Shown piece by piece: positions 39,570 through 48,458 of a stretch of DNA of 64,000 nucleotides. Both the position numbers and the translations under genes were made by a program. The notes beneath the pieces were generated by a model. It was not told the DNA's origin. It did not search any database and saw nothing but the letters and a program-made list of their open reading frames with translations. The DNA is taken from the NCBI RefSeq assembly GCF_000802305.1, contig NZ_JTDK01000018.1:1-64000 (forward strand), in the 5' to 3' direction. Position 1 is the first letter of the stretch. Each line of letters begins with the position of its first letter. The stretch comes from Microbacterium mangrovi (GTDB taxonomy: Bacteria; Actinomycetota; Actinomycetes; Actinomycetales; Microbacteriaceae).

Positions 39570-40853
39570 ATGACAGGCAGCGGTCGGCACATCGCTCGCA
39601 TCATGGCCGTCGTCGCGTCCATCGCGGTCGCCGGCGTGGCACTGGCAGGGTGCACCGGCGGCGTGGGCGGCGCGGCCGCAGCACCCCAGCCGGTCACCAC
39701 GAAGTCGCTTCCCGCCGACGTGCAGAAGCAGCTGAGCGGGGCCGTGCAGGCCGCGATGAAGGCCACCGATTCGTCGGGCGCGATCGTCACCGTGACGGCG
39801 CCGTGGGCGGGCACGTGGACGGCGGGCCTGGGCACGACCACCCCCGGCGGCAAGACTCCGGTGACGACCGACATGACCTTCCGTGCCGGGCAGATCACTC
39901 GCGCCATGACCTGCGACGCGCTGTACCGCGTCGCAGCATCCGGACAGATCAAGCTCACCGACAGCATCGCCGACTACATGGACGGCATCTCGTCCCTGAA
40001 GGACGCCACGCTGGGCGACCTGTGCGACAGCACGTCGGGCATCGGATCGTACGGCGGCCAGCTGTATCCCCAGGAGGTCGCCAACCCCGCGCGGCAGTGG
40101 AGCGCCCGTGAGCTGGTGTCGTACGGCCTCGGCAACGCGTCCAGCGCGGCGCCGGGCACCAAGTACGTCCCCTCGGATGCGGGTTACCTGCTGCTCGGTC
40201 TCGCCCTCGAACAGGCCACCGGCGAGACCCCGGCGCAGATCCTGCAGAACCAGGTGTTCCGTCCGCTGGGCCTGCAGCACACGACCCTGCCGGGGGATGC
40301 CGCGGCACCGCCCGTGGCGGGCGGCTCCGAGGCGCTGCCCGGGTACGCCGTGCAACGGAGCTCGAACGGCGCTCTGCAGTGCAAGGCGCCCACCGACGTC
40401 ACGACGATGTCCGCGACGTACAGCTCCACCGATTCCGGGGTCGTCACCGACATCACCGATCTCAGCACCTACGTGCGCGCCCTCGCCACCGGCGCCCTCG
40501 TGTCCGACAAGAGCCGGTTCCAGAACGCCCTCGCGGTGAGCCCGACCAGTCCGGTCTGGTTCACGGCGGCCGGCGGTGCGCTCCAGGCCGGCAGCCTCAT
40601 CGGCCAGTACGGCAAGTCGCCGGGCTACCTGACCGCGGCCTTCTCGGAGCCTGTGAGCGGACTCACGGTCGCGGTGGTGCTGAACAACTCGACCGCGACC
40701 TCCACGACGGCGCTGTCGCTCGCCTGGCAGCTCGCGGCCATCGCCTCGAAGGCCCCGGCATCCGGAAGCAGCACCGCACCCGCCGCGGGCCTGCCGTGGA
40801 CGGCCGACACGTACGCCGCCGCCGTCCAGGCGAACGCCGTCTGCCGCAAGTGA
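39570..40853 (+). CDS. Beta-lactamase/PBP-fold lipoprotein lacking catalytic residues
   Basis: The 427-aa protein has a lipoprotein signal peptide (lipobox ALAGC, Cys28). The fold matches the class C beta-lactamase/D-Ala carboxypeptidase family (PVTTDMTFRAGQITRAMT, GYLLLGLALEQATGE, VFRPLGLQHT). The usual SxxK becomes Gln108-I-T-Arg111, and the YxN position reads YVPSDAGY. A hydrolytic role is therefore unlikely; binding or scaffolding at the cell surface is more plausible. The ATG at 39570 is chosen because GGGGGGAGG lies 7 nt upstream. Confidence 0.8.
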   Translation: MTGSGRHIARIMAVVASIAVAGVALAGCTGGVGGAAAAPQPVTTKSLPADVQKQLSGAVQAAMKATDSSGAIVTVTAPWAGTWTAGLGTTTPGGKTPVTTDMTFRAGQITRAMTCDALYRVAASGQIKLTDSIADYMDGISSLKDATLGDLCDSTSGIGSYGGQLYPQEVANPARQWSARELVSYGLGNASSAAPGTKYVPSDAGYLLLGLALEQATGETPAQILQNQVFRPLGLQHTTLPGDAAAPPVAGGSEALPGYAVQRSSNGALQCKAPTDVTTMSATYSSTDSGVVTDITDLSTYVRALATGALVSDKSRFQNALAVSPTSPVWFTAAGGALQAGSLIGQYGKSPGYLTAAFSEPVSGLTVAVVLNNSTATSTTALSLAWQLAAIASKAPASGSSTAPAAGLPWTADTYAAAVQANAVCRK

Positions 40854-40893
40854 TCCCGGCGCCGTAGGCTGGCGTGTCACGGAGGGAGACGCG

Positions 40894-41391
40894 GTGGGCG
40901 CAGTGATCGTGGTCGGAGTGGAAGACCGGATGCCTCCCGCCGTGCTCGTCGAAGCCGGTCGTCTCGCGCGTGACCTCGGCGCGGAGCTCGTGTGCGGCCA
41001 TGTCGACCGCGGGCAGTACGCGGTGTCGGAGGATCCGGACGGCACGGTGCACTCGCGCCCGATCGATCCCGACCTGCCCGGGCAGCCCGATGCGGTGTTC
41101 CCGGAGGAGCTGACCGCGCACATCCGCGAGGTGCTCGCCGCGTCCGGCTGCGGCGACGTGGCCTGGTCGGGCCGGGAGCTCGCGGGCGATCCCGCGCACG
41201 CGCTGGCGCACCTGGCGGACGTGCTGGATGCCCGCCTCATCGTCGTGGGAACCCACGAGCCCGGGGTGCGCGGCGGCCTGCGCGAGTTCTTCCAGGGGTC
41301 CGTCGCGACGCATCTCGCCCACCGGCAGCACCGACCTGTGCTCGTCGTCCCGGTCGGCGACCCCCACCCGGGCCCGGGTGCGGGCGCGTGA
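40894..41391 (+). CDS. Universal stress protein (UspA-like)
   Basis: The 165-aa single Usp domain has the ATP-binding signature GTHEPGVRGGLREFFQGSVA (G-2X-G-9X-G-S/T), then VLVVPV. GGAGGGAG precedes the GTG start, and a -10 box TAGGCT (40865-40870) lies 23 nt upstream, so this gene is not leaderless. It overlaps the crcB gene by 4 bp. Confidence 0.85.
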   Translation: MGAVIVVGVEDRMPPAVLVEAGRLARDLGAELVCGHVDRGQYAVSEDPDGTVHSRPIDPDLPGQPDAVFPEELTAHIREVLAASGCGDVAWSGRELAGDPAHALAHLADVLDARLIVVGTHEPGVRGGLREFFQGSVATHLAHRQHRPVLVVPVGDPHPGPGAGA

Positions 41392-41819
41392 GTCCGCACC
41401 GGCCGCTTCATCTGCGGGGGACGGCGATCGGGCTCGTCGTGCTCGGCGGCGCCGTGGGGACCCTGCTGCGCTACCTGCTGTCGCTGGTGATCCCGTCGTG
41501 GCAGGGGATGCCGCTGGGCATCTTCGTCGTCAACGTGTCCGGCGCGTTCGTGCTCGGCTGGCTGCTGGAGGCGCTGTCGCGCAGTGGTCCGGACGAGGGC
41601 CGGCGCCGCACCGCCCGGCTTCTCGTCGGCACCGGCGTGCTCGGCGGGTACACCACGTACTCGACCTTCGCGGTGGACACCGACGGGCTGCTTCTGACGG
41701 CGCAGTTCGGGCCGAGCGCGCTCTACGGCCTGGCGACCGTGCTCGTCGGGGCGGCGGCATCCGTCGCGGGCATCGCCGTCGGCGCGGCGGTCGCGCGGCG
41801 TCGCGGAGGGGCGCGCTGA
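41388..41819 (+). CDS. crcB: Fluoride exporter CrcB/Fluc, subunit 1
   Basis: The 143-aa protein has four helices and the Fluc motifs GTLLRYLLS, FVVNVSGAFVLGWL and GVLGGYTTYSTFAVDT. Together with the next gene it should form a dual-topology heterodimer that exports F- ions. It starts with a GTG overlapping the Usp stop, and its stop overlaps the next ATG by one base. Confidence 0.93.
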   Translation: MSPHRPLHLRGTAIGLVVLGGAVGTLLRYLLSLVIPSWQGMPLGIFVVNVSGAFVLGWLLEALSRSGPDEGRRRTARLLVGTGVLGGYTTYSTFAVDTDGLLLTAQFGPSALYGLATVLVGAAASVAGIAVGAAVARRRGGAR

Positions 41820-42202
41820 TGGCGGCGCTGTGGGTGATCGTCGCGATGTCGGTCGCCGGCGGCGTCGGGGCCGGATGCCGGTTCGTGCTCGACGGGTTCG
41901 TCAAGGCCCGGGTGCGGCTCGCGTATCCCGTCGGCACGACGATCATCAACGTGACCGGCTCTTTTCTGCTCGGACTCGTGACCGGGCTGGCGCTGGCGCA
42001 TGCGCTGCCGTCGGAGTGGCGGCTGATCCTCGGCACCGGGTTCCTGGGCGGCTACACGACGTTTTCAACGGCGAGCCTCGAGACGGTGCGCCTCGCCCAG
42101 GAGGGGCGGTGGCGGGCATCCGCCCTGAACGCGTTCGGGATGCTGGCCGGCTCCTTGATCGCCGCCGCCCTCGGACTCTGGCTGGGCGGCCTGACGGCCT
42201 GA
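41819..42202 (+). CDS. crcB: Fluoride exporter CrcB/Fluc, subunit 2
   Basis: The 127-aa protein has four helices with GAGCRFVLDGF, TTIINVTGSFLLGL and GTGFLGGYTTFSTASLET. It pairs with the upstream CrcB. No fluoride riboswitch was seen upstream, since the pair sits inside an operon with the Usp gene. The convergent Lrp gene ends 16 bp downstream. Confidence 0.93.
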   Translation: MAALWVIVAMSVAGGVGAGCRFVLDGFVKARVRLAYPVGTTIINVTGSFLLGLVTGLALAHALPSEWRLILGTGFLGGYTTFSTASLETVRLAQEGRWRASALNAFGMLAGSLIAAALGLWLGGLTA

Positions 42203-42218
42203 ACCTCAGGGGCCGGGA

Positions 42219-43172
42219 TCAGAGCGCCCGGTCCGCCTCCGCGTCGCGGGCGGCGCGGATGCGGTGGAGGCTGTTCTGGTAGCGCTCCTGGTGGATGCGG
42301 GCATGCATCCACTGGTCGACCTGGCGCACGCCCGGGGTGGCGCGCAGGCGGGCGAGCAGATCGGTGAACTCGGCCAGCGAGTGGAAGGTGATGGTCGCGA
42401 CCATGTCGTAGCGGCCGACGCCGCGCGCGCAGAACTCCAGGGTGGGCTCGGCGAGCAGCAGTTCGAGGGCGGCTTCGTCGTCGCCGTCGAGTCCGATGCC
42501 GAACCCGAACGCGAGGCCCTCGGCATCCGCCTGCTCGCGCAGCAGCACCGCGCCGATGCGCATCACGCCGGCATCCAGCAGGCGCGTGACGCGGGTGCGG
42601 CATCCGCTGATCGACAGCCCCACCTGCTCGCTCATCTCGGCGTAGCCGAGACGGCCGTCGACCTGCAGCAGCTCCATGATCTGCAGGTCGACCTCGTCGA
42701 GCGCCGGCGCGAAGAGGGTGGGCTCCTCGCCGAGGAAGAAGCTGCGCAGCATCCGCTCGTACAGCATCACCGCGACCTCCATGACCCCGGGCATGGCGCG
42801 GACCGCGCGGAGGTCGTTCTGCAGCTCGGTGAGGGTCGTGACGTGCAGTTCGACGACGAGCTGCATGGGGCCGGTGATCTCGGAGATGAACACCGTGGAG
42901 TCGATCTTGGCGATCTGCCGGGCGAGCTCCTGGGTGTCGCCCTCGGCCCGCACCATGAAGTGCGCGAGCACGTCGAGTCCGAGCAGGCGCGGGTGCACGG
43001 CGGCGATGACGCGGAGCGAGCCGTCGTCGAGCATCGGCCCGATCCGGCGGGTCACGTTGGCGCGCGTGGTTCCCAGGCGGCGCGCGAGATCGCTGAACGA
43101 CGCGCGTCCGTCGCGCCGCAGCAGGCCGATCGCGCCCTCGGTGATCTCGTCCACGGAGACACCGTATCGCAT
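42219..43172 (-). CDS. Double-domain Lrp/AsnC-family regulator
   Basis: The 317-aa protein has two tandem Lrp units, each a helix-turn-helix (ASFSDLARRLGTTRANVTRR; then LGYAEMSEQVGLSISGCRTR) followed by an AsnC ligand-binding region (FISEITGPMQLVVELHV; ARGVGRYDMVATITF). Such fused forms replace a dimer. It is divergent from an amino-acid importer operon, which it probably controls in response to an amino acid. The ATG at 43172 is chosen because homologous structure begins there. Confidence 0.88.
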   Translation of the reverse strand: MRYGVSVDEITEGAIGLLRRDGRASFSDLARRLGTTRANVTRRIGPMLDDGSLRVIAAVHPRLLGLDVLAHFMVRAEGDTQELARQIAKIDSTVFISEITGPMQLVVELHVTTLTELQNDLRAVRAMPGVMEVAVMLYERMLRSFFLGEEPTLFAPALDEVDLQIMELLQVDGRLGYAEMSEQVGLSISGCRTRVTRLLDAGVMRIGAVLLREQADAEGLAFGFGIGLDGDDEAALELLLAEPTLEFCARGVGRYDMVATITFHSLAEFTDLLARLRATPGVRQVDQWMHARIHQERYQNSLHRIRAARDAEADRAL

Positions 43173-43194
43173 GGCGGAACCGCAGGGATGCAAC

Positions 43195-43259
43195 TTTGCG
43201 ATACAAACGGGATGATTCTGCAAACATGTATTGACACACGGGTTTGAGCGGTGCATGAT
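43195..43259 (+). promoter_or_regulatory. Importer operon promoter with candidate Lrp site
   Basis: TTGACA (43231-43236) lies 17 bp before CATGAT (43254-43259), a sigma-70-like promoter. Just upstream, TTTGC (43195-43199) and GCAAA (43220-43224) form an inverted pair across an AT-richer stretch, suitable for the divergent Lrp-type regulator. Confidence 0.55.
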
Positions 43260-43300
43260 CGTCACCACACGGCATCCCGACTCTTCATTGGAGAAGAACC

Positions 43301-44164
43301 ATGAATCTGCGTGTCCTCGGTCTCGCGGCGGTCGCCACCGCCGCACTCCTGCTCACCGGCTGCTCGGCCTCGTCGAACGGCGGCTCCGGCGCCGGCGCGG
43401 CGAACGCGAACTCGAAGGCCCCGGAGGGCCTGCTCGAAGCCGGCACCCTCACCGCGTGCATCGACCCCGAGTACGCCCCGCTCGAGTACTACAAGAACGG
43501 CTCCTCGGGCGACATCGTCGGCTTCGACGCCGACGGCGTGCGCGCTCTCGCCGCGCACTGGGGCGTCACCGCGAAGCTCAGCGCCACGTCGTTCGACGGC
43601 CTCATGCCGGCCCTGAACGCGAGCCGCTGCGACATCGTCTGGAGCGGGCTCTACCAGAGCGACAAGCGCAAGGCGATCTCCGACTCCTCGCCGGTGATGC
43701 AGGCCGGGCCCGCGGCCGTCGCCGCCCCCGCGCTGGCCGCCAAGCTCAGCACCGCCGAAGACCTCTGCGGCCTGCGCGTGGTGACCCAGTCCGCGTCGGC
43801 GAACTCGTCCGACGTCGCCGACCTGTCCAAGAAGTGCGTCGCCGACGGCAAGAAGGCCATCTCGCAGAGCAACTACCCGCAGACCGCCCAGACGGTGCTC
43901 GCGGTGCTCAACGGCAAGGCGGACGTGCTCGTCGAGACGAACGTCGGCGCCGCGTACATCGCGTCGCAGAACTCCGGCAAGCTCGCGGTGGCATCCAACA
44001 GCGTCTTCCCGTCCGAGACCACCTTCGGCGTGTTCACCCGCAAGGGCGACAAGCTGAGCGCGCCCGTCGCCGAGGCGCTGAAAGCCCTCTACGCCGACGG
44101 CACCCTCACGAAGATCGCCAAGCAGTACAACCTCGACCCGGCGACGCTCGAGGTCTCCAAGTGA
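43301..44164 (+). CDS. Amino-acid ABC transporter substrate-binding lipoprotein
   Basis: The 287-aa protein has lipobox LLTGC (Cys21). The SBP_bac_3 fold begins at LLEAGTLTACIDPEYAPLEY and contains SFDGLMPALNASRCDIVWSG. It captures a polar amino acid or related compound at the cell surface. First gene of a six-gene operon transcribed away from the Lrp regulator; the permease starts 33 bp downstream. Confidence 0.9.
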   Translation: MNLRVLGLAAVATAALLLTGCSASSNGGSGAGAANANSKAPEGLLEAGTLTACIDPEYAPLEYYKNGSSGDIVGFDADGVRALAAHWGVTAKLSATSFDGLMPALNASRCDIVWSGLYQSDKRKAISDSSPVMQAGPAAVAAPALAAKLSTAEDLCGLRVVTQSASANSSDVADLSKKCVADGKKAISQSNYPQTAQTVLAVLNGKADVLVETNVGAAYIASQNSGKLAVASNSVFPSETTFGVFTRKGDKLSAPVAEALKALYADGTLTKIAKQYNLDPATLEVSK

Positions 44165-44197
44165 TCGCCCCGCCGATCACGAACGGAGTCTTCTGAC

Positions 44198-44968
44198 ATG
44201 GGTTTCGATCCGCACATCTTCTGGGAGCAGCTGCTCAATCCCCAGTACCTCTGGGGAGCCCTGCTCTCGATCGGGGTGGCCGCGGTGGCGCTTGTCATCG
44301 CGACCGTGCTGGGCTTCTTCCTGGCTCTCGGGCGCACGTCCGCGAACCGCTGGGGCAGCGCCGCGGCCGGCGCGTACATCTGGTTCTTCCGCGCGATCCC
44401 GGCACTTCTCGTGCTGCTGATCATGTGGAACGCGCTGCCGCAGCTGATCCCGATGTTCAAGGGCGACTGGTACTCGCCGTTCATCGCGGCCTCGGTGGGC
44501 CTCGGCCTCGTCGAGGCGGCCTTCATGGCCGAGATCATCCGGGCATCCCTCTCGAGCGTCGACGACGGACAGGGCCTGGCCGGCCGCGCCCTCGGGATGA
44601 CGCCCGGCTCGGTGATGCGCAAGGTGATCCTGCCCCAGGCGATCCGCACGGCGCTGCCGCCGACGGGCAACGAGTTCATCGGCCTGGTGAAATACTCGTC
44701 GCTCGCGTCGGTGATCTCGCTGCAGGAGCTGCTGACCACGGCGCAGGTGGGCGTGAACGTCACGTTCCGCTATGCCGAGTACTACGCGGTCGCGATCATC
44801 TACTACCTGGTCATCGTCACGATCATCACGCTCATCCAGGGCCGCATCGAGAAGAAGTTCGCGTGGACCTCGCGCGCCGGCCGCAAGCTGCTGCGCACCA
44901 CCGCCACCGAGACGCAGGTGATCGCGGTGCGAAAGGCCCGCGGCGAGCGAGAGGAAGTGAACGCATGA
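44198..44968 (+). CDS. Amino-acid ABC transporter permease
   Basis: The 256-aa HisM/GlnP-type permease has about five helices and the EAA-loop GRALGMTPGSVMRKVILPQA, preceded by AFMAEIIRASLSSVDDGQ. It transports the ligand of the upstream binding protein. It overlaps the ATPase gene by ATGA. Confidence 0.92.
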   Translation: MGFDPHIFWEQLLNPQYLWGALLSIGVAAVALVIATVLGFFLALGRTSANRWGSAAAGAYIWFFRAIPALLVLLIMWNALPQLIPMFKGDWYSPFIAASVGLGLVEAAFMAEIIRASLSSVDDGQGLAGRALGMTPGSVMRKVILPQAIRTALPPTGNEFIGLVKYSSLASVISLQELLTTAQVGVNVTFRYAEYYAVAIIYYLVIVTIITLIQGRIEKKFAWTSRAGRKLLRTTATETQVIAVRKARGEREEVNA

Positions 44969-45747
44969 CCACCGTCACCGCCACCGCGACCCCGACGCTG
45001 CAGGTGAAGGCGCTGCACAAGAGCTACGAGGGTCTCGAGGTGCTCAAGGGCGTCGAGTTCGAGATCCACCGCGGCGAGGTCAAGGCCGTGCTCGGCCCCA
45101 GCGGGTCGGGCAAGTCCACGATGCTGCGCCTGATGGCGCTGCTGGAGCCCGCCGACCGCGGCGAGGTGCTGCTCGAAGGCAGTCGTATCGGCTCCACCGG
45201 AGACGCCGGCAGGCCGCGGCACCACCACGAGCGCAAGCTCGCCGTGGAGCGCCGCGACATCGGCATGGTGTTCCAGCGGTTCAACCTGTTTCCGCACATG
45301 AACGCGCTCGACAACGTCGCCCTCGCCCTGACGAACGTGCAGAAGGCCGACAAGGCCGACGCCCGCGAGCGGGCGTACGGGATGCTGGAGCGCGTGGGCC
45401 TCGGCGAACGCGCCGGGCACTTCCCGTCGGAGCTGTCCGGCGGGCAGCAGCAGCGCGTCGCGATCGCCCGTGCCCTGGTGCTGAACCCGAAGGTGATGCT
45501 CTTCGACGAGCCGACGTCGGCCCTCGACCCGGAGCTGGTCGGCGAGGTGCTCGACGTCATGGAGAAGCTGGCCGCCGAGGGGATGACGATGATCGTCGTC
45601 ACCCACGAGGTGCGCTTCGCCCGCCGCGCCGCCGACGAGGTGTCGCTGTTCGACTCGGGCGTGCTGGTGGAGCAGGCATCCCCCGACGAGTTCTTCGACA
45701 ACCCGCAGCACGAACGCACGAAGAGGTTCCTCAGCCATGTCCACTGA
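44965..45747 (+). CDS. Amino-acid ABC transporter ATP-binding protein
   Basis: The 260-aa GlnQ-type ATPase has Walker A GPSGSGKSTMLR, Q-loop VFQRFNLFPHM, signature LSGGQQQRVAIARAL, Walker B VMLFDEPTSALDPE and H-loop VVTHEV. An unusual His-rich insert (GRPRHHHERK) lies before the Q-loop. It overlaps the dehydrogenase start by 11 bp. Confidence 0.94.
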   Translation: MTTVTATATPTLQVKALHKSYEGLEVLKGVEFEIHRGEVKAVLGPSGSGKSTMLRLMALLEPADRGEVLLEGSRIGSTGDAGRPRHHHERKLAVERRDIGMVFQRFNLFPHMNALDNVALALTNVQKADKADARERAYGMLERVGLGERAGHFPSELSGGQQQRVAIARALVLNPKVMLFDEPTSALDPELVGEVLDVMEKLAAEGMTMIVVTHEVRFARRAADEVSLFDSGVLVEQASPDEFFDNPQHERTKRFLSHVH

Positions 45748-46747
45748 AACGGCACTGTCCACTGAATCGCCGCTGGCCGTCTACACCGACACCGACGACA
45801 TCGACCCCGCGCCGGGGATCGAGATCCTCGAGCAGGCCGGATTCCGGGTGGTGCGCCTGGAGACGCGCGACGCCGACGAGATCGTCGCGGCCGCGCAGGA
45901 TGCCGAGGCCCTGCTCGTCGGGTACGCGCCGATCACCGCCGAGCTGATCGCGCGGCTTCCCCGGCTGCGGATCGTCGCGCTGCTGTCGATGGGCGTCGAC
46001 AACGTCGACGTGCCGGCGGCGACCGATGCCGGCGTCTGGGTGGCGAACATCCTGGGCGCTGCGACCGACGAGGTCGCCGCGCACGCGCTCGGCCTCGCGC
46101 TCGCGGCGCGGTCGGTCGACCGTGCCGCACAGGGCGTGCGTGCCGGCGGATGGCGCTTCGACGAGGCGCCGAAGGTCACCACCGAGTGCACCGTGGGCAT
46201 CCTCGGCCTCGGCCGGATCGGCCGCCGGTTCGCCGAGTTCGCCGCGCCGATGTTCGGCGAGGTGCTCGGCTCCGACCCGCACCTGCCCGATGATGAGGAC
46301 ACGCGCCGGATGCTCGCCGAGGTCGGCATCCGGCGCGTGGAGCTCGACGAGCTGCTGGCATCCAGCGACGTGCTGTCGCTGCACGTGCCGCTCACCGACG
46401 ACACCGCGCGCCTCGTGGATGCCGGCTTCCTCGCGGCGCTCCCCGAGGGTGCGGTGCTGGTCAACGTCAGCCGGGGCGGGCTCATCGACGAGGACGCCCT
46501 CCTCGCCGCCCTCGACTCCGGGCACCTCGCCGGTGCCGGACTGGACGTGCTCACCACCGAGCCGGCCGCCGCCGGCCACCCCTTCCGCACCCACCGGCGC
46601 GTCGTGCTCACCCCGCACGTCGCCTATCTGTCGACGCGCACCAGCCGCACCTACGCGACCATGCAGGCGCAGAACGTCGTCGCGTGGCTCACCGGCGGCA
46701 CGCCGAACACCCCCGTCAACCGACCCGTCGCGCTCGTCGCCGACTGA
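45737..46747 (+). CDS. D-2-hydroxyacid dehydrogenase, NAD-binding
   Basis: The 336-aa protein has the Rossmann motif GILGLGRIGRRFAEFA (about residues 154-169), HVPLTDDTARLVDAGFL, NVSRGGLIDEDALLAAL (catalytic Arg) and TPHVAYLS (catalytic His). It interconverts a 2-oxoacid and a D-2-hydroxyacid. In this operon it may act on a 2-oxoacid made from the imported compound; that link is inference. Confidence 0.88.
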   Translation: MSTETALSTESPLAVYTDTDDIDPAPGIEILEQAGFRVVRLETRDADEIVAAAQDAEALLVGYAPITAELIARLPRLRIVALLSMGVDNVDVPAATDAGVWVANILGAATDEVAAHALGLALAARSVDRAAQGVRAGGWRFDEAPKVTTECTVGILGLGRIGRRFAEFAAPMFGEVLGSDPHLPDDEDTRRMLAEVGIRRVELDELLASSDVLSLHVPLTDDTARLVDAGFLAALPEGAVLVNVSRGGLIDEDALLAALDSGHLAGAGLDVLTTEPAAAGHPFRTHRRVVLTPHVAYLSTRTSRTYATMQAQNVVAWLTGGTPNTPVNRPVALVAD

Positions 46748-46761
46748 CCCGAAAGCCTCCC

Positions 46762-48456
46762 ATGCGCAAGCTCTCCCTGCCCGATCGCGCGCTCGACGAC
46801 CAGGGCGCGAAGATCGTCGTCGCCCGCCGCATCCGCATCCTCGATGACGCCGACACCGTGGCCACCGCGATGCTCGTCGTGAACGGCCTCGTCGCCGCGG
46901 TCGGCACCCTCGCCGACTGCCGGGACGCCGCGGCCCGCTACGCCTCGCAGGAGCCCGAGGTGCACGACCTCGGCGACGCGGTCGTCGTTCCCGGGTTCAT
47001 CGACGCGCACGCCCACCCCCTGATGCTCGGCCAGATGATGAGCTGGGTGGACTGCGGACCCGAGAAGGCCGGCAGCATCCCCGAGATCGTCGCGCTGCTG
47101 CAGGATGCGGCGGCACGGACACCCGCGGGGCTTCCGGTGCGCGGGTACGGCTACGAGCAGCGCAACCTCGCCGAGCGCCGGCATCCCACCCGCTTCGAGC
47201 TCGACGAGGTCGCCACCGACCGCGAGGTGTACCTGATGAACGCCTCGGGCCACGGCGGGGTCGTGAACAGCTTCACGTTCGAGACGTACGGCGTGACCCG
47301 CGACACCCCCAACCCGCAGGGGGGAGAGTTCTTCCGGGATGCCGACGGCGAGCTGACCGGCGAGCTGTCGGACGCCGCCTGCAACATCCTCACCGGCGTG
47401 CGGGGTGTGAAGATCGGGCATCACGGCCCGAACTTCCACCTCGGCGACGCCCCCGAGGAGCACGTGCGCCAGCTCGAGGCGGCGCAGCGCAACTTCCTCG
47501 AAGGCGGCGTCACCGCGATCGGCGACTGCCAGGTCTCCAGCCGCGAGTTCGACACCTACCTGCGCCTGGCCGAACGGCAGGGCCTGCACCTGCGGGTGTC
47601 GATGTATCTCCTGTCGCACCTGCTGGACGAAGCCCTCGACATGGGCCTGCGCGGCCAGTTCGGCAACGCGCAGCTGAGCTTCGCCGGCATCAAGCTGTAC
47701 GCCGACGGCACGCTCGGCGGCTGGACGGCGTACTTCCCCGACGGCTACGTCGGCGACCCGTGCCGCACCGGCCAGCTCTACCACGAGCCGGCCGAGTACG
47801 CGGAGCTCATCCGCCGCGCCCACGAGGTCGGGCTGCAGACCGCGACCCACGCCCAGTCGCCGACCGCCATCGAGATGGTGGTCGCCGCGATCGAGGCCGC
47901 GCAGGCGGCGGACCCCCGGCCGGATGCCCGCCACCGCATCGAGCACTGCGGGCTGCCGACCCCCGAGCAGATCGCGCGGATGGCGTCCGCCGGCATCCGT
48001 CCGGTGAACCAGCCGCAGCACTACTACAACTGGGGCGAGGGCGTGGAGCAGGCGATCGGCACTCCGGGCGAGCGGTTCAACCCGCTCGGCGAATTCGTGC
48101 GTGCCGGCGTCCCGGTGACGATCTCGTCGGATGCCCCGGTGGCCGAGCCCCGGCCGCTCGAGGCGATCCAGGCATCCGTCACCCGGATCACCCGGCGCGG
48201 GCACAAGCTCGGACCCGACGACCTCGCGATCGACGTGCGCACCGCCCTGCGCGGACACACGATCGAGGCCGCGCGATCCATCGGGCGGGAGGACGACCTG
48301 GGATCGCTCGAGGTCGGCAAGCGCGCCGACTTCGCCGTGCTCGACATCGACGTGGACGAGGTGGTGCCCGACGAGATCGGCCGCATCGCCGTGCTGCAGA
48401 CCTGGGTCGACGGAACTCTCCGGTTCGAGGCCGCACGCGTGGAAGCGGGGGTGTGA
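46762..48456 (+). CDS. Amidohydrolase family protein (YtcJ-like)
   Basis: The 564-aa amidohydrolase-3 protein has the metal motif GFIDAHAHPL (HxH), a mid-chain KLYADGTLGGWTAY with Lys and Asp ligands, the His of ATHAQS, HRIEHCG, and the terminal Asp ISSDAPV. It would hydrolyse an amide or cyclic C-N bond in the cytoplasm. It begins 14 bp after the dehydrogenase, in the same operon. The substrate cannot be deduced. Confidence 0.88.
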   Translation: MRKLSLPDRALDDQGAKIVVARRIRILDDADTVATAMLVVNGLVAAVGTLADCRDAAARYASQEPEVHDLGDAVVVPGFIDAHAHPLMLGQMMSWVDCGPEKAGSIPEIVALLQDAAARTPAGLPVRGYGYEQRNLAERRHPTRFELDEVATDREVYLMNASGHGGVVNSFTFETYGVTRDTPNPQGGEFFRDADGELTGELSDAACNILTGVRGVKIGHHGPNFHLGDAPEEHVRQLEAAQRNFLEGGVTAIGDCQVSSREFDTYLRLAERQGLHLRVSMYLLSHLLDEALDMGLRGQFGNAQLSFAGIKLYADGTLGGWTAYFPDGYVGDPCRTGQLYHEPAEYAELIRRAHEVGLQTATHAQSPTAIEMVVAAIEAAQAADPRPDARHRIEHCGLPTPEQIARMASAGIRPVNQPQHYYNWGEGVEQAIGTPGERFNPLGEFVRAGVPVTISSDAPVAEPRPLEAIQASVTRITRRGHKLGPDDLAIDVRTALRGHTIEAARSIGREDDLGSLEVGKRADFAVLDIDVDEVVPDEIGRIAVLQTWVDGTLRFEAARVEAGV

Positions 48457-48458
48457 CC

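Noticed and set aside
41388..42202. Fluoride riboswitch for crcB
   Set aside because: The crcB genes overlap the stress-protein gene with no untranslated leader, so there is no space for an aptamer.
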